From Penium margaritaceum (taxonomy: Eukaryota; Streptophyta; Zygnematophyceae; Desmidiales; Peniaceae), in the NCBI GenBank assembly GCA_023375785.1, contig SZWC01016177.1, forward strand, positions 1 through 64,000: DNA of 64,000 nucleotides. Direction: 5' to 3'. Made by a program: the position numbers and the translations under genes. Within the stretch, counting starts at the first letter, position 1, and each line of letters starts with the position of its first letter. Positions 1-10,700 of the stretch are shown one piece after another. A model generated the notes under the pieces. The model saw nothing but the letters and a program-made list of their open reading frames with translations. It had not been told where the DNA came from and did no database searches.

Positions 1-290
1 CAGAGTTGTGCCAAAGTTGTGTCAGAGTTGTGCAAGAGTTGTGCCAGAGGTGTGCCATAGTTGTACCAGAATTGTGCTAGATTTTTGCCATATTTGTGCC
101 AGAGTTGTGCCAGACTTGTGCCAGAGTTGTGCCAGAGTTGTGCAAGGGTTGTGCCAGAGTTGTGCCAGAGTTGTGCCGGAATTGTGCCACAGTTGTGCCA
201 AAGTTGTACCAAAGTTGTGCCAGAGTTGTGCCGGAGTTGTACCAGAGTTGTACCAGAGTTTTTCCAGAGTTGTGCCAGAGCTGTGCCAGA
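1..290. repeat. 12-bp minisatellite, block 1
   Basis: Tandem copies of a 12-bp unit close to TTGTGCCAGAGT with point variants (for example TTGTACCAGAGT, TTGTGCCAAAGT) fill this stretch and run off the left edge of the window. Because 12 is divisible by three, every frame stays open and gives artificial four-residue repeats on both strands (such as CQSC-ARVV-PEL). I see no reason to call these proteins. A second block of the same unit on the same strand lies at about 741-904. Confidence 0.93.
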
Positions 291-740
291 GCCCATGTTG
301 ACTTTGGGAAGTCGAAGTCGATGGCCATGTCGGAAGTCGAAAGTCGGAAGTCGGCTACTGATGAGCCAAGTCGGAAGTCGGTTTTCCTCCAACTGGTTAG
401 AAGGCTCATGTTGGTGTACTGTGTCTCAAGTACATTATACTTAAAAAATTTATTTGCCTGTCTTTCAACACTTAATGGATTGCATATGTAACATGTATAT
501 GATGTCATAGGAAGCCATTTGTAAAGAAAATGTAGCTGAATGAGGTGTTTATGCCATCCTCAGTTTGAACAGTCATTTCTTCCTCAAATCTTAATGGACT
601 TCAGTGATTCAAATTGCGTTGGAACCAAGAACTCATGATCTACATTCCACCATCAATATCTAAGTCGACATTAAGTCGAATTTGACCGAATCTCTGACTT
701 AGACTTTTATCCCAAAAGTTGGAAGTCGAAGTCAACATGG
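291..740. other. Spacer between minisatellite blocks with short AAGTCG-type repeats
   Basis: No gene is visible. The part next to block 1 (about 305-386) has clustered GGAAGTCG/AAGTCGA words, and the same words reappear just before block 2 (about 719-733). The 14-mer GCCCATGTTGACTT at 291-304 is the exact reverse complement of AAGTCAACATGGGC at 729-742, so this 450-bp spacer is bracketed by a short inverted repeat that abuts the minisatellite on each side. The rest (387-700) is AT-rich and featureless to me. Confidence 0.6.
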
Positions 741-904
741 GCCAGAGCTGTGCCAGAGTTGTGCCAGAGTTGTGCCAGAGTTGTGCCAGAGTTGTGCCAG
801 AGTTGTGCCGTAGTTGTGCCAGAGTTGCGCCAGATTTGTGCCAGAGTTGTGCCAGAGATGTGACAGAGTTGTGCCAGAGTTTTGCCAGAGTTGTGCCAGA
901 GTGT
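741..904. repeat. 12-bp minisatellite, block 2
   Basis: About thirteen copies of the same 12-bp unit as block 1 (TTGTGCCAGAGT and variants), in the same orientation. It starts right after an AAGTCAACATGGGC motif and ends in a diverged copy before unique sequence. The open frames across it on both strands come from the period being a multiple of three. Confidence 0.92.
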
Positions 905-1465
905 GAGAAGATTGCTTGTGCTTCCGGTGAGTGGACGCGGTCGCAAGGGCGAGCGTTGGAGTTTAGGGCAGAAGCACGAGCAGAAGCAGAGTGGAAACAG
1001 CGATAGAAAGCGGAATCAAGACAGAAGCAAGCGGAAGGCAGAGGAATGTGGTGTGGGCACGGCACAGGAGGTACGGGTGTTGATGAATTACTAAGTTGAG
1101 TGGACGCAACACTTTGAAGAGAAGGACGGAAGCTTCCTTGAAGGTGCATGCATTGCTGATGTGTGAATGACGTTAGCTGAAAACGACTGGGCGCAGTGCG
1201 AGAGCACGGGCGCTGAGAGATGAATGACGGCAATGGGACTGGAGGCGGCCCAAAGGGCGAGCATGGAGAGGAATCCAATGGATTGATTCCTCAAAGGAAT
1301 ACACGCAGTAGAAATAGGTAGAATCCTAGCCTAGCGTGCATCGTCAAGCGGGCACAACAGTGAAGTGGTGACTCGGGCAATGGAGAAGGAGGGGCGCCGC
1401 CAGACCACAATTTGGCTTTGCTAGCCGTACTCATAGAGGAGTGACGTGTGCAGGAGCGATCTCCG
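905..1465. other. Unassigned flank upstream of the LTR element
   Basis: Single-copy looking DNA between minisatellite block 2 and the 5' LTR at 1466. Purine-rich stretches (for example around 960-1060) create short open frames, but none has a recognisable motif. The five bases before the LTR are CTCCG. No matching target duplication can be sought, because the other end of the element has been replaced by satellite. Confidence 0.4.
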
Positions 1466-2601
1466 TGTTGGAAACAACAACACAAACTCATGCGACACTC
1501 GAGAAATCAGGGAAAATCAGGATATTGCCAAGATACCCAAGGATGGGAAAATCGGAAACGGCTCAAGCGACGTGTTCAGCCTCAACCAAGCGGTATGGAC
1601 ACCGGCGGGAAGCCCGTTGTCTGGCGGTGGCAACTTGTCGGCGATAACCTTCCACCATCCAAACAACCTGGCGTGAGCGGCTCAAGGGAAAGGCAAGCGC
1701 ACCACGATCCTCGCTCCAGGACAAATGAGCGGGACAATAACGTGCCCGCCAAGGCCCACAACGGTCAGGGGCACAAGACGAAGACAAAGACCATGGTGCA
1801 GAGCCGCGAAGCGTCTCCGCCCTCAGCAGCAGCCGTGGCAGCAGCAATGTGGCTCTGGCTGCACTGTTCCTACAAGCCACCGTAGGAGTAACCTCTAGGC
1901 TAGACTAGTACGTAACCTACCTTCTATGTCTGTTTCATTTCAACCTAGTCATTCTATGGTTCACCCTTTCCGCGTTGCCCGCCTTCGGGCTGTGGCACCA
2001 TTCCTCATCGTTCTTCTCCTCATTCTCGCTTTGTCCGTGTTGACCCCGAACCTGCACTTTCTGTGGCCACACTGCTCTTTTGTCCTTTATCAGCAATCGC
2101 TCGCTCGCCTCTGCTCACTCGCGGCCCATCCTCGGTTGCTGAGGCTCGCCCCGCTGGCGGCCCACACCACAGTACTCTGGCCATCATCATCCACATTATC
2201 CATCATCAGCCTCGTCTTCCAAGGCCCGGGTCCTGCCCTGCCTCCACGCTGTCCGAGAAGCACATCATATATGCTTCAGTGCTGTGGGCTTCACGTGGCC
2301 CGCATCTCAGATCAACTCACCGGTTTGGCTCATGCCCATGTGGCATCGCTTCCACGATTCCCTCATTCTGCTGCTTCTGCTCAGTTAATGATTCCTCATG
2401 CTACTATCTGTTAAGTTCACTTCATTCATGTACTAGCCCAGCTTTGTGTCCCCTGTCTCTGTCCAAGTGCTCGTCCTTTTGGTGCTGCGGCACCTGCCAG
2501 AGGCTCAGCTTGCGCCTCGGCGCTGCGGCTCGTCTCCTGACTTGCCCACATCTTGGATCGCACCCACTCCAGCATCAGCTGCGTACAACATTTTGCTGAC
2601 A
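1466..2601 (+). repeat. 5' LTR of the non-autonomous element
   Basis: It begins TGTTGG and ends GCTGACA immediately before the primer site TGGTATCAGAGC, giving about 1,136 bp with canonical TG...CA ends. Only its first quarter can be checked against the truncated 3' copy at 4457-4715. The second half is pyrimidine-rich and GC-rich, with many short spurious frames. Confidence 0.78.
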
Positions 2602-2618
2602 TGGTATCAGAGCGTGGC
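2602..2618 (+). other. Primer binding site, initiator Met-tRNA type
   Basis: TGGTATCAGAGCGTGGC lies directly after the LTR end. The first twelve bases match the usual complement of the 3' end of plant initiator methionine tRNA, as used by many plant LTR retrotransposons for minus-strand priming. The same twelve bases recur at the copia primer site at 46459. Confidence 0.85.
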
Positions 2619-2867
2619 AAAAGGTTCTGAGCCACTCATCCTCCTCTCTTTGCCCCCTGCATGTCCTGTCGCCATGAACGTTGACCCGAAGCGCATGCCC
2701 GCCACCACTAGCGACAATCTCTGCATCAGCATTCACAGCATCGCTCTTTCATCATCAGGATCGCACCAATACTACAAGCATCATACCTTTGTCCGTTCAG
2801 CAGTAGCAGCACACGTTGACAGTAGCATCGGCCAAGGGGCATCAAGCAACAGCAACTTCTCTACCCA

Positions 2868-4556
2868 GTGCATCACCATTCATTGCCGTTCCCTCCTGTC
2901 CTCAGCGTCAATAGTCGGGACACGCAGCCGAGTCTTCTATCCGCACTTCATCCACCCCAAATCACTCCAATGCCACCTCATCTCCCTCAAAGGCCCATGG
3001 CACCGCTTCCCTTTCTCAACCAAGGCATCACGGCAGGCTTCTCCGACCTAGCCTTTCCACCTTTGGCAGACCAACAAAAGCAACACTCTGAGTGTATCTG
3101 TGACTACTGCTCTCTCACTGGCTTCTTTCATGATCCATCCTTCTCCTCCAACCTGTCCGCACAGCAACTTTCACGGCGACTCCTCCTCTGCATGCCTTTT
3201 CTCTCACTAATTGTTGACCTCTTCCTCTCCTTCACCTACCTCTTTCTCTGGCTCCACTGTGCCCTCCTCCGTGCCCTGCTCACCATCACCCTTGCAGTTC
3301 TTTGTCTTCTTTCTCTCATCTGGTCACTTGCTCCCATTGTCCTCAAGCATGCTGTAAGCCTGCGACCATTGGGCAAAATGCTCACTGCAGCAGACCAATA
3401 CTGGTGCTCCATCAGTCACTTACAAACACCTCCTCACCATCAACCATCAACTTCCCTTCCCACATCACCTTCCACTTCAGCCCAAGATCAAAAATCCAGC
3501 GTGCAGGATACTGACACTGAACGCAACAAAAACAGCATCCTTCACTGTTTTCCCTACATTCCTCACACGATGTCCTCCCAAATGCATCAAGAACGGACAA
3601 CACCGCTGCTACGATCCCTCAACACGACGGCTTTGTCTCTCACAACCACTGACCACATCTGCTCCTCATCACATCTATCAGTGCCTTCTTCTCCACAACC
3701 ATTTATCCAACCCGCTTCCAAGAGTCACTCCCGTAGACAAAGGCGCTGGCTTCTCAAACGAACCTCGAAGCATCATAACTCCTCTCCACACTGGTCAGCC
3801 GTTCACCTCACCACAACCTCAAAACTCCCCTCTACAAGACAAAACCGGCCAGCACCATTCACCCTAACACAACTGCCTCCCATCGCCTCTGCCACCCGCA
3901 ACCTCCTAGCCAGTGATTGGCCAACCTTTGTGTCACTCAGCCCACATTTCAGGACAATCCGTCTCTCTCATACAGCCAGCACCAACACACATACACCTCA
4001 AGACAATGACAAGGCCCTTACATCTTCTGGGAACTCGACCACAAATCCAACATCTTCACCTCTCACTCCACTCTCCTCTGAGGATGGCATTCTCCCCTGG
4101 TCCAAAACACCACCTCCACCCTTGGATCTCCCCCCTTGTCCTACATTGCAAGCTCAAACCAGCCAACCAGAAACAATGACCCCATCCTGCAAACCAGCAT
4201 CTGCTGCCCATCTCATCCCTCAATCACAGGACATTGCACGAACACAGAAGCATCTGCCTCAGCGTCAGCACACCAACCATCATACTGCATCATTCCATCA
4301 GAACGACATCCTCAGGCCCCTCCTCCAAAAGACCCGGTATGGACTGCCTGGATGGCACCATGCTTCCTCAAGTACATGGACCAACCCCCCTGCAAAACTC
4401 AACCCTGCCAACCCCACAAGCCACAAGGCTTCTGGTTTTATGAGTTTGAGAGCGGCTGTTGGAAACAACAACACAAATTCATACGACACTCGAGGAATCA
4501 GGGAACATCAGGATATTGCCAAGATACCCAAGGATGTAAAAATCGGAAAAGGCTAG
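2868..4556 (+). other. Long open frame (562 codons) of doubtful coding status inside the element
   Basis: This open frame spans most of the internal region and runs on into the 3' LTR, so its C-terminal 30 or so codons are LTR sequence. That argues against an intact evolved gene. The predicted product is rich in Ser, Thr, Pro, His and Gln, with one hydrophobic stretch near residues 100-160 (Leu/Ile/Val/Ala-rich, a possible membrane segment). No gag, protease, reverse transcriptase or integrase motif is visible. The coding strand is strongly pyrimidine-rich with few purine-initial stop codons, so a long frame could arise by composition alone. I keep it as a described open frame, not as a confident gene. 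Confidence 0.3.
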
Positions 4557-4715
4557 AGTGACGTGTTCAGCCTCAACAAAGTGGTATGGATACCGGCGGG
4601 AGGCCCGTTGTCCGGCGGCGGCAACACTGTCGGCCATAACCTTCCGCCGTCCAAACGACCTGGCACAAGCGGCTCAACGGACAAGCAAGCGCGCCACGAT
4701 CCTTGCTCCAGGACA
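4457..4715 (+). repeat. 3' LTR, truncated at the satellite boundary
   Basis: It matches the first 250 bp of the 5' LTR (1466 onward) with scattered substitutions, then breaks after GCTCCAGGACA. The following bases ACAAACAGTCAGAGGG are the interior of a type-6 satellite monomer. The shared ACAAA around the junction suggests joining at microhomology. About 880 bp of LTR is missing. Confidence 0.85.
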
Positions 4716-7700
4716 CAAACAGTCAGAGGGGGAAACAACTGTCTGGGAATATTAGTTCTTAACTAGAAAGTACAACGACCTTCAATCAGAACTAAAACGG
4801 TGTGGCTACCATACACAATGACCGACCAAAGTAAGCATATGTACTGCCTTTGACCAAAGAAATCCGCGGTGTGTGGTCAACGTTGACAACTCATAATACG
4901 AGTCACAATTGGTCAGAGGGGGAAACAATGGTTTGGGAACACCAGGTATCAACTAGCAAGCACAAAGACCTTCAATACGTAGTAACACGGCGTGGTAACT
5001 GCGTACAATGACCAACCAAAGTAGGCATATGTCACCGACCATGACCAAACCAATTTCACAGTGTGTGGTCAACATTGAAAACTCATAACACGAGTCACTA
5101 ATAGTCAGATGGGACAAAAATGGGTTGGGAACACTAGTTATCAACTAGCAAGTACAAAGACCTTCAACAGGTAGTGGCACGGTGTGGCTAGCATGCACAG
5201 TGACCAACCAAAAGATGCATACGTCACTGACTATGACCAAAACAGTCCGGTATGTGTGATCAACATTGACAACTCATAACACGAGTCACAAATGGTCAGA
5301 GGGAGAGACAATGGTTTGAGAACCCTATGTGTTGACTAGAAAGGACAAAGAACTTCAACACCCAGTGGCACGGTGTGGCTACTATGCACACCAAACAACC
5401 AAACTAGGCATATGTCACTGACCATGACCAAAGAATCTCAATATGGGTGGTCCCTTTCACCAACCATAACATGAGTCACAAGCGGCCAGAGGGGGAAACA
5501 ATGGTCTAGGAATATCAGTTCTTAACTAGCAAGTACAACGACCTTCAATCATTAGTAGCAAGGTGTGGATACCATGCACAATGACCGATCAAAATAGGCA
5601 TATGTACTGCCCTTAACCAAGGAAATCCGATGTGTGTGGTCAACGTCGACAGCTCATAATAGGAATAACAAATGGTCAGGGGGGAAACAATGCTATGGGA
5701 AAACCAGGTATCAACTAGCAATCACAAGGACCTTCAATAAGTTGTGGTACGGTGTGGATAACCATGCACGATGACCAACAAAAGTAGGCATATGTCATTG
5801 ACCATGACAAAATAAAATCACTATGAGTGGTAAACTTTGACTTCTCATAACACGAGTCACAAATGGTCAGAGTGGAAGATAATGGTTTGTGAATACTAGT
5901 TATTGACTAGAAAGTACAAATACCTTCAATATGTAGTAGCAGAGTGTGGCTACCATGCACAGTGACTAACTAACGTATGCATATACCACGTAAAATGACC
6001 AAAGAATTTCACTTCATGTGGTCAACGTTGACAACTCACAACACAAGTCGCAGATAGTGAGAGGGGGGTAACAATGGTTTGGGAAGACTAGCTACCAACT
6101 AGAACCCACAAAGACCTTCAATACATGGTGACACTGCGTGGTAACCATGTACATTGACAAACCAAACTACGCAGATGTCACCGACCATGGCCAATGAGTT
6201 AAACCATGGGTGGTCAACGTTGAAAACTCAGAACACAAGTCACAAATGGTTAGAGGGGGAAACAATGGGTTGGGAACACTAGTTATCAACTTGCAAGTAC
6301 AAACACCTTGAACAAGTAATGGCACGGTGTGGCTAGCGTGCACAGTGACCAATCAAAGGATGCATACGTCAATGACTATGACCGAAGAAGTCCACTATGT
6401 GTGGTCAACACTGACAACTCATACCACAAGACACAAATGGTCAGAGGGATAGATAATGGTTTCAAAACCCTATGTATTGACTAATAAGGAAAAAAAACCT
6501 TCAATACGTAGTGACACATTGTGGCTACTATGCACACCAAACACCCAAACTAGGTATATGTCACTGACCATGACGAAGTAATTTCAATATGGTTGATCAA
6601 CGTTCACCGACCAAAACACGAGTCACAAATGGTCAGAGGGAACAACAATGGTCTGAGAATATCAGTTCTCAACTAGCAAGTACAACAACCTTCAATCAGA
6701 AGTAGCACGGTGTGGCTACCATGCACAACGACCAACCAAAGAAGGCATATGTACTGCCTTTGACCAGAGAAATCCGATGTGTGTGGTCAACGTTGATAAG
6801 TCAAACTACAAGTCACAGATGGTCAGAGGGCAAAACAATGGTTTGGGAACACCACGTAGTAACTAGCAAGCACAAGGACCTTCAATACGTTGTGGCACGA
6901 TGTGGACACCATGCACGATGACCAAGTAACGTAGGCATATGTCACTAACCATGACCAAAGAATGTCACTATGTGTGGTAAAACTTGACAACTCATAACAT
7001 GAGTCACAAATGGTCAGAGTGGAAGATAATAGGTTGTGAATCCTACTTCTCAACTAGCAAGTACAAATACATTCCACATGTAGTGGTACAGTGTGGCTAC
7101 AATGCACAGTGACCAACCAAAGTATGCATATGTCATTGACCATGACCAAAGAATGTCACTTCATGTGGTCAATGTTGACAACTGAGAACACGAGTCACAG
7201 ATGGTCAGAGGGGGTAACAATGGTTTGGGAAGACTAGCTATCAACTAGAAAACACAAAGACCTTCAATACGTAGTGACAGGGCATGGTAACCATGTACAG
7301 TGACAAACCAAAGTAGGCATATGTAACTAACCATGACCAAAAGAATTTCACAGTGTGTGGTCGCCGTTGAAAACTCATAAAACGAGTCAGAAATGGTCAG
7401 AGGGGGAAACAATGGGTTGGGAATACTAGTTGTCAACTAGCACGTACAAAGACCTTCAACAAATAGTGGCACAGTGTGGCTGGCGTGCACAGTGACCAAC
7501 CAAAGGATGCATACGTCACTGACTATGACTGAAAAAGTCTACTATGAGTGGTCAACATTAATAACTCATAACACGAGTCACACATGGTCAAAGGGAGAAA
7601 AAATTGTTTGAGAACCCTATGTATCAACTAGAAAGGACAAAGAATTTCAATACGTACTGGCACGGTGTGGCTACTATGCACACTAAACAACCCAACTAGG

Positions 7701-10700
7701 CATATGTTACTGACCATGACCAAAGAATTTCAGTATGGGTGGTAAACGTTCACCAACCATAACACGAGTCACAAATGGTCAGAAGGGGAAACAATGGTCT
7801 GAGAATATCAGTTTTTAACTAGCAAGTACAACGACCTTCAATCAGTAGTAGCACGGTGTGGCTACCATGGACAACGACCGACCAAAGAAATCTGTTGTGT
7901 GTGGTCAACGTTGACAACTCACAATACGAGTCACAAATGTTCAGAGGGGGAAACCATGGGTTTAGAACACCAGGTATCAACTAGCAAGCACAAGGACCTT
8001 CAATACGTTGTGGCACGGTGTTGATACCATGCACGATGAACAACCAAAAGTAGGCATATGTCAATGACCCTGACCAAAGAATGTCACTATGTGTGGTAAA
8101 CTTTGACAACTCACAACACGAATCACAAATGGTCATAGTGGAAGATAATGGTTTGTGAGTACTATTGATCAACTAGAAAGTGCAAATACCTTCCATATGT
8201 AGTGGCACAGTGTGACTACCATGCACAGTGGCCAACAAAAGTATGCATGTCACTGACCATGACCAACAAAATTCACTTCATGTGGTCAATCTTGACAACT
8301 CACAACACGAGTCACACATAGTCAGATGGGGTAGCAATGGGTTGGGAAGACTAGCTATGAACTAGAAAGCACAAAGACCTTCAATACGTAGTGACACGGC
8401 GTGGTAACCATGTACAGTGACAGCCCAAAGTAGGCATATGTCACTGACCATGACCAAAAGAATTTCACAGTGTGGTCAACGTTGAAAACTCATAACACGA
8501 GTCACAAATGGTCAGAGGGGGAAACAATGGGTTGGGAACACTGGTTATCAACTAGCAAGTACAAAGACCTTCAACAAGTAGTGGCACGGTGTGGCTAGCG
8601 TGCACAGTGACCAACCAAAGGATGCATATGTCACTAACGATGACCGAAGAAGTCCACTATGTGTGGTCAACATTGACAACTCATAACACGATTCACAAAT
8701 GGTCAGAGGGACAGACAATAGTTTGGGAACCCTATGTATCGACTAGAAAGGACCAAAAATTCAATACGTAGTGGCACGGTGTGGCTACTATGCTCTCCAA
8801 ACAACCAATCTAGGCATATGTCACTGACCATGACCAAATAATTTCAACATGGTTGGTCAACGTTCACCAACCATAACACGAGTCACAAATGGTCAGACGG
8901 GGACTTAATGATCTGGGGATATCAGTTCTCAACTAGCAAGTACAATGACCTTGAATCACTAGTATCATGGTGTGGTTACCATGCACAATGACTGACTAAA
9001 GTAGGCATATGTTCTGCCTTTCACAAAAGAAATCCGCTGTGTGTGGTCAACGTTGACAACTAATGATACGAGTCACAAATGGTCAGAGGGGGAAACAATG
9101 GTTTGGGAACACCAAGTATCAACTACTAAGCACAAGGACCTTCTGTAAGTTGTGGAACCGTGTGGATACCATGCATTATGACCAACCAAAGTAGGCATAT
9201 GTCACTGACCATGACCAAATGATATCACTATGTGTAGTAAACTGAGACAACTGAAAGTACACGTCACAAATGGTTAGAGTGGAAGAAAATGGTTTGTGAA
9301 TACTAGTTATCAACTAGCAAGTACAAATGCCTTGAATATGTAGTGGCACATTGTGGCTACCATGTACAGTGACCAGCCAAAGCATGCATATGTCACTGAC
9401 CAAAGAATTTCACTTCATGTGGTCAACGTTGACAACTCACAACACGAGTCACAGATAGTGAGAGGGGCTAACAATGGCTTGGGAAGACTACCTTTCAACT
9501 AGAAAGCACAAAGACCTTCAATACGTAGTCACACGGCGTGGTAACCATGTTCAGTGACCAACCAAAGTAGGCATGTGTCACCGACCATAACCAAACGAAT
9601 TTCAGAGTGTGTGGTCGACGTTGAAAACTCATAACACGAGTCACAAATGGTCAGAGGGAGAAACAATGGGTTGGGAACACTAGTTCTCAACTAGCAAGTA
9701 CGAATACCATCAACAAGTAGTGGCATGGTGTGACTAGCGTGCACAGTGACCAACCAAAGGATGCATATGTCACTGACTATGACCGAAGAAGTCCACTATG
9801 TGTGGTCAACATTGACAACTCATAACAAGAGTCACAAATTGTCAGAGGGAGAGACAATGGTTAGGGAACCCTATGTATTGATGAAAAAGGACAAAGAACT
9901 TCAATCCATAGAAGCACATTGTGGTTACTAAGCACACCAAACAACCAAACTAGGAATATGTCACTGACCATGACCAAAGAATTTCAATATGGGTGGTCAA
10001 CGTTCACCAACCATGACACGAGTCACAAACGGTCAGAGGGGGAACAAATGGTCTAGGAATATCAGTTCTCAACTAGCAACTACAACGACCTTCAATCACT
10101 AGTAGCACGGCGTGGCTACCATGCACAATGACCGACCAAAGTAGGCATATGGTCTGCCTTTAACAAAAGAAATCCGTTGTGTGTGGTCAACGTTGACAAC
10201 TCATAATATGAGTCACACTTGGTCAGAGGGGGACACAATAGTTTAGGAACACTAGATATCAACTAGCAAGCACAAGGACCTTTAAAACGTTGTGGCACAG
10301 TGTGGAGACCATGCACGATGACCAACCAAAGTAGGCATATGTTACTGACCATAACCAAAGAATGTCACTATGTGTGGTGAACTTTGACAACTCATAACAC
10401 GAGTCACAAATGCTCAAAGTGGAAGATAATGTTTTGTGAAACCTAGTTATGGACTTGCAAGTACAAATACCTTCAATATGTAGTGGCATAGTGTGGCTAC
10501 CATGTACTGTGACCAACCAAAGCATGCATATGTCACTGGCCATGACCAACGAATTCAACTTCCTGTCGTCAATGTTGACAACGCACAATACTAGTCATAG
10601 ACAGTCAGAGGGGGTAACAATGGTTTGGGAAGACTAACTATCAACTAGAAAGCACAAAGATCTTCAATACATAGTGACATGACGTTGCAACCATGTACAC

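Larger units (their letters stand above)
1466..4715 (+). mobile_element. LTR retrotransposon without recognisable pol, 3' end truncated by satellite
   Basis: The element is defined by a direct repeat of about 250 bp between 1466-1715 and 4457-4715. Both copies start TGTTGGAAACAACAACAC and share an 'ATCAGG(A)...GATATTGCCAAGATACCCAAGGATG' core with scattered differences. The 5' copy continues to a TGACA end at 2601, directly followed by a Met-tRNA primer site. The 3' copy stops abruptly where the satellite starts. The 1.9-kb internal region has no reverse transcriptase, integrase, protease or zinc knuckle that I can recognise. It therefore looks like a non-autonomous LARD-like derivative. Plus-strand orientation follows from the primer site. 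Confidence 0.8.

Noticed and set aside
1-508. Cys/Val-rich repeat proteins in the minisatellite on both strands
   Set aside because: The unit is 12 bp, so all frames stay open by arithmetic. The peptides only mirror the repeat.
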